The notes under the pieces: generated by a model | Told to the model about the DNA's origin: nothing | Database searches by the model: none | Seen by the model: the letters and a program-made list of their open reading frames with translations, nothing else | Part shown: positions 1 through 7,380 of the stretch, one piece after another | How the letters are laid out: each line of letters starts with the position of its first letter | How positions within the stretch are numbered: position 1 is the first letter of the stretch | Made by a program: the position numbers and the translations under genes | Source of the DNA: Pseudomonadota bacterium | GTDB taxonomy: Bacteria > Desulfobacterota > Desulfarculia > Desulfarculales > Desulfarculaceae | NCBI GenBank assembly: GCA_018902755.1 | Contig: JAHIQI010000030.1 | Location: 107,736 to 171,735, forward strand | Length of the DNA: 64,000 bases | Reading direction: 5' to 3'

Positions 1-133
1 CACCCGCCTTTTGGTCCTCAGCCTGGATAGCCAGGACATCATGGCCGTGTTCTCGGGCCTGGTGGTCATCACCGTGGCCTGGGTGATGGACCAGGGGCGC
101 AAGTTGAACGAAGAACAACAGCTTTTCGTCTAG
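1..133 (+). CDS. DUF2975-family membrane protein, C-terminal end only
   Basis: This is the 3' end of a gene entering from the left edge; the open frame runs from base 2 to the TAG at 131-133. The visible 43 residues are a hydrophobic segment followed by a polar tail ending in LNEEQQLFV, which resembles the usual C-terminus of DUF2975 membrane proteins. Those proteins are typically encoded directly before a small YozG-like XRE regulator, and exactly that follows 12 bases downstream. The assignment rests on this short tail and the pairing, so it is moderate. Confidence 0.6.
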   Translation, partial: TRLLVLSLDSQDIMAVFSGLVVITVAWVMDQGRKLNEEQQLFV

Positions 134-145
134 GAGGGCATAGCA

Positions 146-361
146 ATGATCGTAGTCAACCTGGACGTGATGCTGGCCAAGCGCAAGGTGAAGTCCAAGG
201 ACCTGGCCCAGGCGGTGGGCATCACCGAGCAGAACATATCCCTGATCAAGACCGGCAAGATCAAGGGCCTGCGCCTGGCCACCCTGGACGCCATCTGCCG
301 TTTTCTGGAGTGCCAGCCGGGGGATATTCTGGAGTATCGGGCGGAGGAAGGCGGCGGGTAG
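146..361 (+). CDS. Small XRE/Cro-type helix-turn-helix regulator (YozG-like)
   Basis: A 71-residue protein that is almost entirely one HTH domain: a conserved start MIVVNLDVMLAKRK, then helices around DLAQAVGITEQNISLIKTGK, and the ending CQPGDILEY typical of the YozG/Xre subgroup. It probably binds DNA as a dimer and regulates its own operon. A good Shine-Dalgarno (aggagg, 132-137) overlaps the stop of the upstream DUF2975 gene, so the two are translationally linked. The target is not visible. Confidence 0.85.
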   Translation: MIVVNLDVMLAKRKVKSKDLAQAVGITEQNISLIKTGKIKGLRLATLDAICRFLECQPGDILEYRAEEGGG

Positions 362-370
362 TGCCCGAGC

Positions 371-1000
371 CTAGCGCAGGGCCGCAGCCAGGGCGTTCCT
401 GGTGCGGTTGGCCACCGCATGCACCGTGGTGCCAGCGATGGTGCTCAAGCGCCCGCGCCACCACTGCACGGCCTGCTCCAGGGCGGTAAGGGCCGCGGCG
501 CTATCTTCCTTCTCGGCGGCGCGAAAGGCATTCTCAACTCGCTGGATGAACTCCAGGGCGCCCTTGTGGGCGGCTTTACCCAAGTCGTTGCCTCCAGCCA
601 GTTGACGAGCCAAATCCTGATCCTCCCAGGACCGCAAATCCAGGGAGCCCGCCTGACCGGTCAGGCCGCCCAGGGTCAGGGTTTCCAAAAGCTGGTTGGT
701 TTCGTAGCTCACCATTTTGAGCAGCATTGCCTGGGCACTTTGTACCTGCGCTTCGACCACAGACGTAACTATTTCGGTTATGCCCGCCTTCACCGCCTCC
801 CAATAGGCGGCGTTGTCCCTGGACAAGCCATACTCAGCCAACAAGGGCCGCAGCTTGTGCGAGGCCGCATCGGCCGCATTGCAAAGCAGGCCGGTGACGC
901 GGGGCTCCCAGCGCTCCCGAAAACGAAAAGTCTGTTGCGCCAGCCCTTCCTGCATCATCAAATCGAAGTAAGCCGCTATGCTCCTGGCCGCCGGTTCCAT
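371..1000 (-). CDS. Hypothetical protein, predicted mostly helical
   Basis: A 209-residue protein with no signal peptide and no obvious membrane segment. It is rich in Ala, Leu, Glu and Gln and looks all-alpha, with possible coiled-coil stretches in the middle. I do not recognise the family. The start is the ATG at 1000, preceded by a strong ribosome binding site (aggaggacaatc). It ends convergently with the XRE regulator. Upstream on the same strand lies the array of small membrane proteins, separated by about 80 bases. No catalytic motif is visible. Confidence 0.7.
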   Translation of the reverse strand: MEPAARSIAAYFDLMMQEGLAQQTFRFRERWEPRVTGLLCNAADAASHKLRPLLAEYGLSRDNAAYWEAVKAGITEIVTSVVEAQVQSAQAMLLKMVSYETNQLLETLTLGGLTGQAGSLDLRSWEDQDLARQLAGGNDLGKAAHKGALEFIQRVENAFRAAEKEDSAAALTALEQAVQWWRGRLSTIAGTTVHAVANRTRNALAAALR

Positions 1001-1078
1001 GATTGTCCTCCTGGTTGCCCAGCGTTAGTTGTTTGGGTCGAGGTTTTGGATCACCTCTCGCGGCCCGGTCGCTTGGCG

Positions 1079-1342
1079 CTAAAGTCCCTTCAAGGCCAAA
1101 GGCAGGAACAGAACCCACATCACGAAGGCCAGCGGGAAGGAGAGCCAAACCCAGCAAAGTTTCAGGGGTCTTCTGGTGCTGAAAACGTACATGAGGATCA
1201 CGCAGATGCTCCACGCAAGGGGAGCTGGCCATACGGCCCAACTAACCCAATGGCCATGCAAACCAGTGAATCCCGTGACAAAGGTAAACAAGCCTATAGC
1301 CCAGGCGGCCAAGCCAAAATATATGTCAAGGTTTTTACGCAT
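1079..1342 (-). CDS. Small three-helix membrane protein, tandem paralog 1 of 5
   Basis: An 87-residue membrane protein, last in a run of five tandem homologs read right to left. It starts MRKNLDIYFGLAAWAIG and has three hydrophobic segments (about residues 7-27, 38-57 and 65-84). Between the second and third lies a basic hinge, RRPLKL, followed by the family signature WVWLSFPLAFVMW. A purine-rich ggggcac precedes the ATG. I do not recognise a named domain. The N-in/C-out topology and role are unknown. Confidence 0.75.
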   Translation of the reverse strand: MRKNLDIYFGLAAWAIGLFTFVTGFTGLHGHWVSWAVWPAPLAWSICVILMYVFSTRRPLKLCWVWLSFPLAFVMWVLFLPLALKGL

Positions 1343-1362
1343 GTGCCCCAGTTGCCATTAGG

Positions 1363-1626
1363 CTAGCTTTTCCCAAACATCATAATGGCGAACAGCACCC
1401 ACATGATGAAAGCCAGCGGAAAAGATGGCCAGACCCACCAAAGCTTCAGCGGTCTTCTGTTCCTAAAAACAAACATCAGAATCACGCACAAAGTCCATAA
1501 CGTGGGAGCCGGCCAAGAAGCCCAATAAACTGCGTACCCTCCCAAAGAATAGAATCCCGCGCCAAAGGTGAAAATCCCAACAGCCCAAGCGGCCAAGCCG
1601 AAAAGTATGTCTAGGTTTTTGCGCAT
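1363..1626 (-). CDS. Small three-helix membrane protein, tandem paralog 2 of 5
   Basis: An 87-residue paralog beginning MRKNLDILFGLAAWAVG, with the hinge NRRPLKLWWVWPSFPLAF conserved. I chose the ATG at 1626 because it aligns with the other four copies; an upstream GTG at 1638 would add four residues. Over the C-terminal half its DNA is nearly identical to copy 3 (compare about 1408-1472 with 1689-1753), so these two are the most recent duplicates or have undergone gene conversion. Confidence 0.75.
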   Translation of the reverse strand: MRKNLDILFGLAAWAVGIFTFGAGFYSLGGYAVYWASWPAPTLWTLCVILMFVFRNRRPLKLWWVWPSFPLAFIMWVLFAIMMFGKS

Positions 1627-1644
1627 GGCCCCAGCCACTTTTGC

Positions 1645-1908
1645 CTAAATTCCCTTAAACGCCAAAGGAACGAACAGAAACCACATCACGAAAGCCAGCG
1701 GAAAAGAGGGCCAGACCCACCAAAGCTTCAGCGGTCTTCTGTTCCTGAAAACAAACATGAGAACCACGCAGATGGTCCACAAAAGGGGAGCGGGCCAATA
1801 AGGCCATTCAACCCAAAAAGCCCCAAATAATGAGAACCCATCCGCCACGGTAAATATGCCTATAGCCCAGGCGGCCAAGCCAAAATAGATGTCAATGTTT
1901 TTACGCAT
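1645..1908 (-). CDS. Small three-helix membrane protein, tandem paralog 3 of 5
   Basis: An 87-residue protein beginning MRKNIDIYFGLAAWAIG, with the same three hydrophobic segments and the NRRPLKLWWVWPSFPLAF block. The ATG at 1908 has an aaggggcac ribosome binding site that overlaps the end of paralog 4 (only 7 bases between stop and start). The array is therefore packed like an operon. The variable part of the family is the loop after the first helix (residues 20-35); the third helix is the best conserved part. Confidence 0.75.
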   Translation of the reverse strand: MRKNIDIYFGLAAWAIGIFTVADGFSLFGAFWVEWPYWPAPLLWTICVVLMFVFRNRRPLKLWWVWPSFPLAFVMWFLFVPLAFKGI

Positions 1909-1915
1909 GTGCCCC

Positions 1916-2197
1916 TTAGGGTGCGCCGCCACCACGGGACCAAGCGATGAAAATAACGGCAAAAATCAACCAGTTCAGGAACGCTAAGGGGAAAGAAAGC
2001 CAAACCCACCACAAATTCAGTGGTCTTCTATTTTTTAAAACAAGCATTAAAACCACGCACAAGCTCCACAGGATGGGAGCAAACCAGTCTCGCCAAGCGA
2101 ACTCATATTTCCAATAGAAAAAAAATTCAGTGGCAACAGTAAATATGCCTATAGCCCAGGCGACCAAGCCGAAACAGACGTCCAGATTCTTGCGCAT
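1916..2197 (-). CDS. Small three-helix membrane protein, tandem paralog 4 of 5
   Basis: A 93-residue paralog, the most diverged copy at the C-terminus, where it ends in a Gly-rich tail (SRGGGAP) that the others lack. It starts MRKNLDVCFGLVAWAIG and keeps NRRPLNLWWVWLSFPLAF. The loop between helices 1 and 2 is longer and aromatic. The start at 2197 is chosen by alignment with the other copies. Function unknown. Confidence 0.75.
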   Translation of the reverse strand: MRKNLDVCFGLVAWAIGIFTVATEFFFYWKYEFAWRDWFAPILWSLCVVLMLVLKNRRPLNLWWVWLSFPLAFLNWLIFAVIFIAWSRGGGAP

Positions 2198-2219
2198 TAT
2201 CACCCCGGTCGGCGGCAGG

Positions 2220-2483
2220 CTAAGAGAGTCGCACCGCAATGACGAACAACGTAACAAGCCACAAAAATGCCAGAGGGAAAGAAGGCCAAACCCACCACAG
2301 GGTTTTCAGCCTTCGCTTGCTGACCGAATACATCGCAACCACGCACAAGACCCATAAACACGGCCCTCCCCACAGCTCCCAATGGAACCAAATTCTCCCA
2401 AGGGGAAAGAACGACGCTATGGCGGTCGATATGCCCACCAGCCAGGCGGCTAGGCCGAAATAGATGTCCAGGTTTTTGCGCAT
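2220..2483 (-). CDS. Small three-helix membrane protein, tandem paralog 5 of 5 (first gene of the array)
   Basis: An 87-residue paralog, promoter-proximal in the right-to-left array. It begins MRKNLDIYFGLAAWLVG. The basic hinge is changed to KRRLKTLWWVWPSFPLAF. A strong purine run (ggggggatac) precedes the ATG at 2483. Upstream lie the minus-strand terminators of the molybdenum hydroxylase operon, so the array's promoter should lie between about 2490 and 2547. Confidence 0.75.
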   Translation of the reverse strand: MRKNLDIYFGLAAWLVGISTAIASFFPLGRIWFHWELWGGPCLWVLCVVAMYSVSKRRLKTLWWVWPSFPLAFLWLVTLFVIAVRLS

Positions 2484-2547
2484 GTATCCCCCCACGCGAA
2501 ACGTCCCCTTCAACTTTTAGCACACTCACGACCCAGGGATAAGGCGC

Positions 2548-2576
2548 AAAAAAGGGCCCCCCTTACGGGAGGCCCT
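2548..2576 (-). terminator. Rho-independent terminator (distal copy)
   Basis: Read on the minus strand, an AGGGCC-type stem closes over a TAAG-like loop and is followed by six U (the A-run at 2548-2553). It is almost the same sequence as the terminator at 2735-2763, which suggests a duplicated terminator behind the molybdenum hydroxylase operon. Confidence 0.75.
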
Positions 2577-2604
2577 CTCTAAATCTAGTAAGAATCGCTT
2601 CTAA

Positions 2605-2728
2605 GCCGTGCCGTCCAGCGGTGTGCTAGGCAAGGCGCGGGTAAGCGAGTTCCGCAGGCGTATGTGCCAATACGCCGAGGAAACGAGCGCCGCCCACAAC
2701 GCGGCATAGCCGCCGCTGGCGGCGCGGC
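2605..2728. repeat. Long imperfect palindrome (about 124 bp) between two terminators
   Basis: The outer arms gccgtgccgtccagcgg (2605-2621) and ccgctggcggcgcggc (2713-2728) are near reverse complements. The pairing continues inward through gcgagttccgcaggcgtat and atacgccgaggaaacgagc, leaving only a few bases at the tip. As RNA or single-stranded DNA this would be one long hairpin. It resembles dispersed intergenic repeats seen in related genomes, but no second copy was noticed in this window. Confidence 0.6.
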
Positions 2729-2734
2729 CCCGAC

Positions 2735-2763
2735 AAAAAAGGGCCTCCCTTACGGGAGGCCCT
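2735..2763 (-). terminator. Rho-independent terminator of the molybdenum hydroxylase operon
   Basis: A perfect stem AGGGCCTCCC / GGGAGGCCCT with a four-base loop. On the minus strand it is followed by six U (A-run at 2735-2740). It lies 23 bases beyond the stop of the large subunit gene. Confidence 0.85.
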
Positions 2764-2785
2764 TGCTGCCTTAGCGTATCGGCAG

Positions 2786-5062
2786 TTACTTTATTTTATT
2801 CAGGGCCCTGAGCACCTTCTCCGGAGTGATGGGGGTCTCCATGCAGCGGTAGCCGGTGGCCTGGTGCACCGCGTGGGTGATGGCCGGGGCGGTGGGAATG
2901 GCCAGGCCTTCGCCCGCCTCCTTGGCCCCGTAGGGACCTTCGGGCTCGTAGGTGTACACGTCGGCCGACTCGCCGGGAGGCATGTCCTCGGCGGTGGGCA
3001 TCTTGTAGTCCAGGAAGGTGGTGTTCAGGGTGCGGCCCTTGTCGTCCATGATGAGGTTTTCCATGAGCGCGTAGCCCAGACCCATCTGGATGGCCCCTTC
3101 GAGCTGGCCTTCCACGGCCATCTTGTTGATGGGCATGCCGCAGTCGTGGGCGGTGTACATCTTCTCCACCTTGATGAGCCCGGTGCCGGTGTCCACGTCC
3201 ACCTCGGCCACCTGCGCGCCAAAGGAAAAGGCCGGGCTCACCAGGCCCTTGTTGCGCGGGGTGTAGAAACCCCGGGCGGTGAGCGGCTCGCCCCGGCGGC
3301 CCCTAAGGGCCTTGTACACGCACTCGCCGAAGGTGAGGCCCTTCTTGGGGTTGGCCTTGACGAACACCCGGCCGTCCTCGAAGCCGATGTCGTGGATCTG
3401 GTTGAGGTCCATCTCCTCGAACAGCACCGGGATGAGCATTTCCTTGATCTTGCGGGCCGCGTCGATCACCGCGTTGCCGTTCATCAGGGTGACCCGGCTG
3501 CCCCAGGTGCCCAGGTCGGCCTTGGGGGTGGTGGCGGTGTCCATGGCGATGAGCCGGATGTTCTCGATGGGTATGCCCAGCTCGGCGGCCAGGATCTGGC
3601 GCATGGCCGTGTCCGGCCCCTGGCCGATGTCGCAGGCCATGGTGGCCAGCTGGGCGGTGCCGTCCTCGTAGACCGAGACCTCGGCCGCGCTGAAGTTGTA
3701 CTTGGTGTTGAACCAGTTGAACACCCCGCCGCTGATGAAGCTGAAGCAGCCTATGCCCAGGCCCTTGCCAGGCTTGGGGTCCTTGCGCTTGGCGTCCCAC
3801 CCGCTTATCTCGCGCACCTTTTCCAGGCACTCCTTGAAGCCGCAGGAGCTTATGGTGGCCACGTCGGGGATCACGTCGCCGGTCTGCATGGCGTTTTTGA
3901 TGCGCAGGTCGATGGGGTCGATGCCCAGGTCGTCGGCGGCCATGTTCATCTGGGTCTCGGCCACGAAGGCGGCCTGGGGCGCGCCGAAGCCGCGCATGGC
4001 GCTGGCCGGGGGCTTGTTGGTGTACACGTGGCGGCCGAAGTAGCGGTAGGCCGGGTAGTTGTAGAGCATGTTGCCGAAGGTGCCGCACAGGAAGGTGGCC
4101 GTGGGGCCCATGGCGTTGTAGGCCCCGCCGTCCAGCATCACCTGGAAGTCCTTGGCCAGAAGCTTGCCGTCCTTCGTAAAGCCCACCTTGGAGTAGATGC
4201 TCATGGGGTGGCGGCGGCGGCCGAAAGCCAGCTCGTCGGCCCGGGTCAGGGTGAACTTCACCGGGCGGCCGGTGCGCATGGCCATGAAGGAGGCGCAGAA
4301 TTCCCAGGGCCTAAGCTCCATCTTGCCGCCGAAGCCGCCGCCCACCTGCACCTTCATCACCCGCACGTTATTCTCGGGCAGGCCCAGGGTGGAGGCCAGC
4401 AGGCACTGCACGATGTAGGGGGTCTGGGTGGAGGTCCACAGGGTGACCCGGTTGGCCTCCTCGCTGTGGGCCACGCAGGAGCAGGGCTCCAGGTAGGCGT
4501 GCTGCACCGGGTGCACCTTGAAAGTGTCTTCCCGGATGTAATCGGCCTTGGCGAACATCTCCTCCAGGTCGCCGTAGTCGATCTTGCGCACCAGGCTGAC
4601 GTTGCCCTTGGATTCGTCGTGGATCAGCCCCGCGCCCTCGGCGGTGGCCTCCTCCACGCTCAGGATCAGGGGCAGCTCCTCGTACTCCACCTCGATGAGC
4701 TCGATGGCATGTTGGGCGGTGTCCGCGTCGATGGCGCAGACCGCGGCCACCTCGTCGCCCACGAAGCGCACCTTGTCCACGGCCAGGGCCAGCTCGTCCT
4801 GGCTCTGGGGCACCAGGCGCCAGTTGCCGTATTTCACCTGGGGGATGTCCGCCCCGGTGATTACGTCCTTGACCCCGGGCAGGGCCTTGGCCCGGCTCAC
4901 GTCGATGCGCTTGATTAGGGCGTGGGCCAGGGGGCTGCGCAGTATCTTGCCGTAGAGCATGGCCGGCATCTTCAGGTCATCGGCGTACAGGGCCCGGCCG
5001 GTCACCTTGGCCGGGGCGTCCATGCGGGGAATGCTCTTGCCGATGATGGCGGGGTTTTTCAC
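2786..5062 (-). CDS. Xanthine dehydrogenase-family molybdenum hydroxylase, large (Mo-cofactor) subunit
   Basis: A 758-residue catalytic subunit that binds molybdopterin-cytosine dinucleotide. The N-terminal a/b hammerhead domain (about 15-130) is followed by the molybdopterin domains, with GGGFGGK near residue 245, AMRGFGAPQ near 355, and a C-terminal GPYGAKEAGEG that carries the expected catalytic glutamate. It is the last gene of a small-medium-large operon. Its GTG start overlaps the stop of the medium subunit and has an ideal aaaggaggt site. The family hydroxylates or reduces aromatic or N-heterocyclic substrates. The GAKEAGEG form reminds me of 4-hydroxybenzoyl-CoA reductase-like members, but the substrate cannot be read from sequence. 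Confidence 0.9.
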   Translation of the reverse strand: MKNPAIIGKSIPRMDAPAKVTGRALYADDLKMPAMLYGKILRSPLAHALIKRIDVSRAKALPGVKDVITGADIPQVKYGNWRLVPQSQDELALAVDKVRFVGDEVAAVCAIDADTAQHAIELIEVEYEELPLILSVEEATAEGAGLIHDESKGNVSLVRKIDYGDLEEMFAKADYIREDTFKVHPVQHAYLEPCSCVAHSEEANRVTLWTSTQTPYIVQCLLASTLGLPENNVRVMKVQVGGGFGGKMELRPWEFCASFMAMRTGRPVKFTLTRADELAFGRRRHPMSIYSKVGFTKDGKLLAKDFQVMLDGGAYNAMGPTATFLCGTFGNMLYNYPAYRYFGRHVYTNKPPASAMRGFGAPQAAFVAETQMNMAADDLGIDPIDLRIKNAMQTGDVIPDVATISSCGFKECLEKVREISGWDAKRKDPKPGKGLGIGCFSFISGGVFNWFNTKYNFSAAEVSVYEDGTAQLATMACDIGQGPDTAMRQILAAELGIPIENIRLIAMDTATTPKADLGTWGSRVTLMNGNAVIDAARKIKEMLIPVLFEEMDLNQIHDIGFEDGRVFVKANPKKGLTFGECVYKALRGRRGEPLTARGFYTPRNKGLVSPAFSFGAQVAEVDVDTGTGLIKVEKMYTAHDCGMPINKMAVEGQLEGAIQMGLGYALMENLIMDDKGRTLNTTFLDYKMPTAEDMPPGESADVYTYEPEGPYGAKEAGEGLAIPTAPAITHAVHQATGYRCMETPITPEKVLRALNKIK

Positions 5063-5943
5063 GGCGTACCTCCTTTGGCCATGTCCAGGCTCTGGGTCAG
5101 CACCCGCTGGGCCAGCACCTGCACCATCGCCCGGCGGTAGGCGGCGGTGGCCCTGAGGTCGTCTATGGGGCGGCTGGCGCGCACGCAGGCCGCGGCGGCC
5201 TGAGCGATCAGCTTTTCATCCGGGGTCTGGCCTTCCAGAATCTGCTCGGCCTCGGGGCAGCGCAGGGGGGTGGGGGCCACCGAGCCCAGGGCCAAGCGGC
5301 AGCGGATGACCTTGCCCTCCAGGTCCAGGTTCAAAAAGCCGGCCACGCCCACCGCGGCGATGTCCACCTTGGAGCGAGCGCTGAGGCGCAGGTAGCAGGA
5401 GCCGGAGCGGGGCGAAACGTCGGGCACCCGGATGGCTTCGACCATCTCGCCGGGCTCCAGCACGGTTAGGCCGGGGCCGGTGAAGAAGTCCACCAGCTTT
5501 ATCTGGCGGCGGCCACCCCGCTCCACGGCCACCAGGGAGGCGCCGTAGGCCAGCAGAGGCGCGGCGGTGTCCGCCGAGGGCGCGGCGTTGACCAGGTTGC
5601 CGGCCACGGTGCCCATGTTGCGGATCTGCACGGTGGCCATCACCGAACAGGCGTGGGCCAGGCCGGGGTACAGGCGGCGCACCTCGGCGGTTTTGCCCAC
5701 CTGGCTGATGCGGGCCGCCCCGCCGATGACCAGGCCGTCGCCTCCGGCGTAGGAGATGGTCTTGAGCCCGGCTACCCGGTTGAGGCTCACCAGGTGCTCT
5801 GGGGTCTGGGCCCCGGCGCGCATCTTGATGAGCAGGTCGGTGCCGCCGCAGAGCAGCTTAACGCTGGAGCGGTGGCGTCCCAAAAGGTCCAGCACGTCTT
5901 CCACGGTCTTGGGCTGGTGCACCTGGAACTCAGGCATGGCCAT
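5059..5943 (-). CDS. Molybdenum hydroxylase FAD-binding (medium) subunit
   Basis: A 294-residue CoxM/HcrB/XdhB-type subunit that holds FAD and passes electrons between the iron-sulfur subunit and the outside acceptor. The FAD pyrophosphate loop is seen as LLCGGTDLLIKMR (about 33-45) and the second FAD motif as TVAGNLVNAAPSADTAAPLLAYGA. It lacks the cysteine-rich insertion of 4-hydroxybenzoyl-CoA reductase beta subunits, which argues against a true HcrB. I chose the ATG at 5943 because aaggaggg stands six bases before it; it follows the small subunit stop by two bases. Confidence 0.88.
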   Translation of the reverse strand: MAMPEFQVHQPKTVEDVLDLLGRHRSSVKLLCGGTDLLIKMRAGAQTPEHLVSLNRVAGLKTISYAGGDGLVIGGAARISQVGKTAEVRRLYPGLAHACSVMATVQIRNMGTVAGNLVNAAPSADTAAPLLAYGASLVAVERGGRRQIKLVDFFTGPGLTVLEPGEMVEAIRVPDVSPRSGSCYLRLSARSKVDIAAVGVAGFLNLDLEGKVIRCRLALGSVAPTPLRCPEAEQILEGQTPDEKLIAQAAAACVRASRPIDDLRATAAYRRAMVQVLAQRVLTQSLDMAKGGTP

Positions 5944-5945
5944 GA

Positions 5946-6437
5946 CTAGCCCTCCTTTGCCGAGGAGGCCATCTTGCCGGCGGCCGCGCCGATGGCTTCT
6001 ACGATCTTGTTGTAGCCGGTGCAGCGGCACAGGTTGCCGCTGAGCCCCTGGCGTATCTCTTGTTCGCTGGGCTTGGGGTTGTTGTCCAGCAGGTGCTTGG
6101 CCGACATCACCATGCCCGGGGTGCAGTAGCCGCACTGCACCGCCCCGTGCTGCACAAAGGATTCCTGGATCGGGTGCAGTTCCTGGGGCGAGGTGGCCAG
6201 GCCCTCGATGGTGGTGAGGTCACGCTGGTGGGCTTCCACCGCCAGGGTAAGGCACGAGCTGATGCTCACGCCGTCCATGATAACGGTGCAGGCGCCGCAG
6301 TCGCCCTGGGCGCAGCCGATCTTGGTGCCGGTGAGCCCCAGGTCTTCCCTGAGCACGTCCACCAGCATCCGGTTGGGTTCGACAGCTACCTCGTAGCGGT
6401 CGCCGTTCACTATAAGCTCTATATTCTGCTTGGCCAT
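5946..6437 (-). CDS. Molybdenum hydroxylase [2Fe-2S] (small) subunit
   Basis: A 163-residue subunit with two [2Fe-2S] clusters. A plant-ferredoxin-type domain carries CAQGDCGAC (about 43-51) and a fourth cysteine at about 63. The helical domain carries QCGYCTPGM and NLCRCTGY. All eight ligands are present. It is the first gene of the three-gene operon and the ATG follows a good site (taggaggtcgag). A perfect palindrome 64-79 bases upstream is a candidate operator. Confidence 0.92.
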   Translation of the reverse strand: MAKQNIELIVNGDRYEVAVEPNRMLVDVLREDLGLTGTKIGCAQGDCGACTVIMDGVSISSCLTLAVEAHQRDLTTIEGLATSPQELHPIQESFVQHGAVQCGYCTPGMVMSAKHLLDNNPKPSEQEIRQGLSGNLCRCTGYNKIVEAIGAAAGKMASSAKEG

Positions 6438-6500
6438 TCTCGACCTCCTAGCCCGGAGTTGGGGCCAAATTTATTGATTTAATGCCGGATAATGCAGGCA

Positions 6501-6516
6501 TTTGCCATATGGCAAA
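6501..6516. promoter_or_regulatory. Perfect 16-bp palindrome upstream of the molybdenum hydroxylase operon
   Basis: TTTGCCATATGGCAAA is its own reverse complement. It lies 64-79 bases upstream of the small-subunit ATG, in the only intergenic gap of this operon. The regulator is unknown. A related but asymmetric TTTGCCATAAGGC occurs at 26433-26445 in the gap upstream of the second molybdenum enzyme. Confidence 0.55.
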
Positions 6517-6585
6517 AAAATATCATCACTCAAGGCCGGGGTCAAGCAAACTCTCGCCCCTGCCTTCCGTTCTGCATAGTGAACG

Positions 6586-7380
6586 TTAACGAGTGCCGGA
6601 GACCCCTGGGCGCAACTGCTGGGCCGGGGTGAAAAGCCGCCGCCGGGCCAGGCTTACGGCCACCACGCTGCCCAGGGTGGTGGAGCCCACCAGCATGAGC
6701 ATCACCACAATCTGATATTTGATGGCCAGCAGGGGATCGGCCCCGGCCAGAATCTGACCGGTCATCATGCCCGGAATGAACACCAGACCCACCCCCATCA
6801 TGGAGTTGATGGAGGGGATCATGCCCGCGCGGATGGCGTCGGCGTTGATGGCCGTCGTGGCCTCGCGGGGGTCCGCCCCCAGGGAAAGCAGTAGCTCCAC
6901 CTGGTCGCGTCGGTTGGTCATCTCCCCGAACAGTCGCTCCAGGGACAGGGCCATGGCGTTCATGGAGTTGCCCACCACCATGCCCCCCAAGGGGAGGAAG
7001 TAGCGGGCGTCCCACCAGGGCTGGGCCTGCACCACCACCCCGGTCACCAGAAAGCTCACCACCATATAAGATAGGAGCATGGAGAGGAACACCGGCCAGA
7101 ACACCGGCACGCCCTTGCCCTTGACCCGCCCGGCCACGATGCGCGCCGCGAAGAAGATCATACCCGCGAACAGCAGCAGCACCAGCCAGGCCTGGTTGAT
7201 GGCGAAGATGTACAGGAGCACGTAGCCCATGAGGGCCAGTTGGGCCACGGTGCGCAGGGTGCCCACAATGAGGTCGCGGCCCAGGCCCAGTTTCAGCCAA
7301 AGCGAGGCTCCCCCGGCCAGCACCACGAAGCCCAGGGCCAGGGCCAGTTGCCCGTAGCCTATGTCCACCGCCCCGCTCAT
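6586..7380 (-). CDS. fetB: FetB-like ABC exporter permease (UPF0014 family)
   Basis: A 264-residue polytopic membrane protein of the FetB/YbbM family, with about seven hydrophobic segments and the family motif GNSMNAMALSLERL followed by the charged LSLGADPREA loop that contacts the ATPase. In E. coli FetAB is linked to iron export and peroxide resistance; transport of iron here is by homology only. The ATG overlaps the stop of the ATPase gene (ATGA), so the two are translationally coupled. Length is normal for the family. Confidence 0.88.
   Translation of the reverse strand: MSGAVDIGYGQLALALGFVVLAGGASLWLKLGLGRDLIVGTLRTVAQLALMGYVLLYIFAINQAWLVLLLFAGMIFFAARIVAGRVKGKGVPVFWPVFLSMLLSYMVVSFLVTGVVVQAQPWWDARYFLPLGGMVVGNSMNAMALSLERLFGEMTNRRDQVELLLSLGADPREATTAINADAIRAGMIPSINSMMGVGLVFIPGMMTGQILAGADPLLAIKYQIVVMLMLVGSTTLGSVVAVSLARRRLFTPAQQLRPGVSGTR

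Noticed and set aside
2864..4918. A 684-codon open frame on the plus strand
   Set aside because: It lies exactly opposite the molybdenum hydroxylase large subunit, is rich in Gly, His, Val and Ala and has no family motif. It is a shadow of high-GC codon use.
6578..6592. GAACGTTAAC near the fetB stop, resembling the CGTTAA operator
   Set aside because: It overlaps the end of a coding sequence, is not a full palindrome and is not upstream of a gene on either side.
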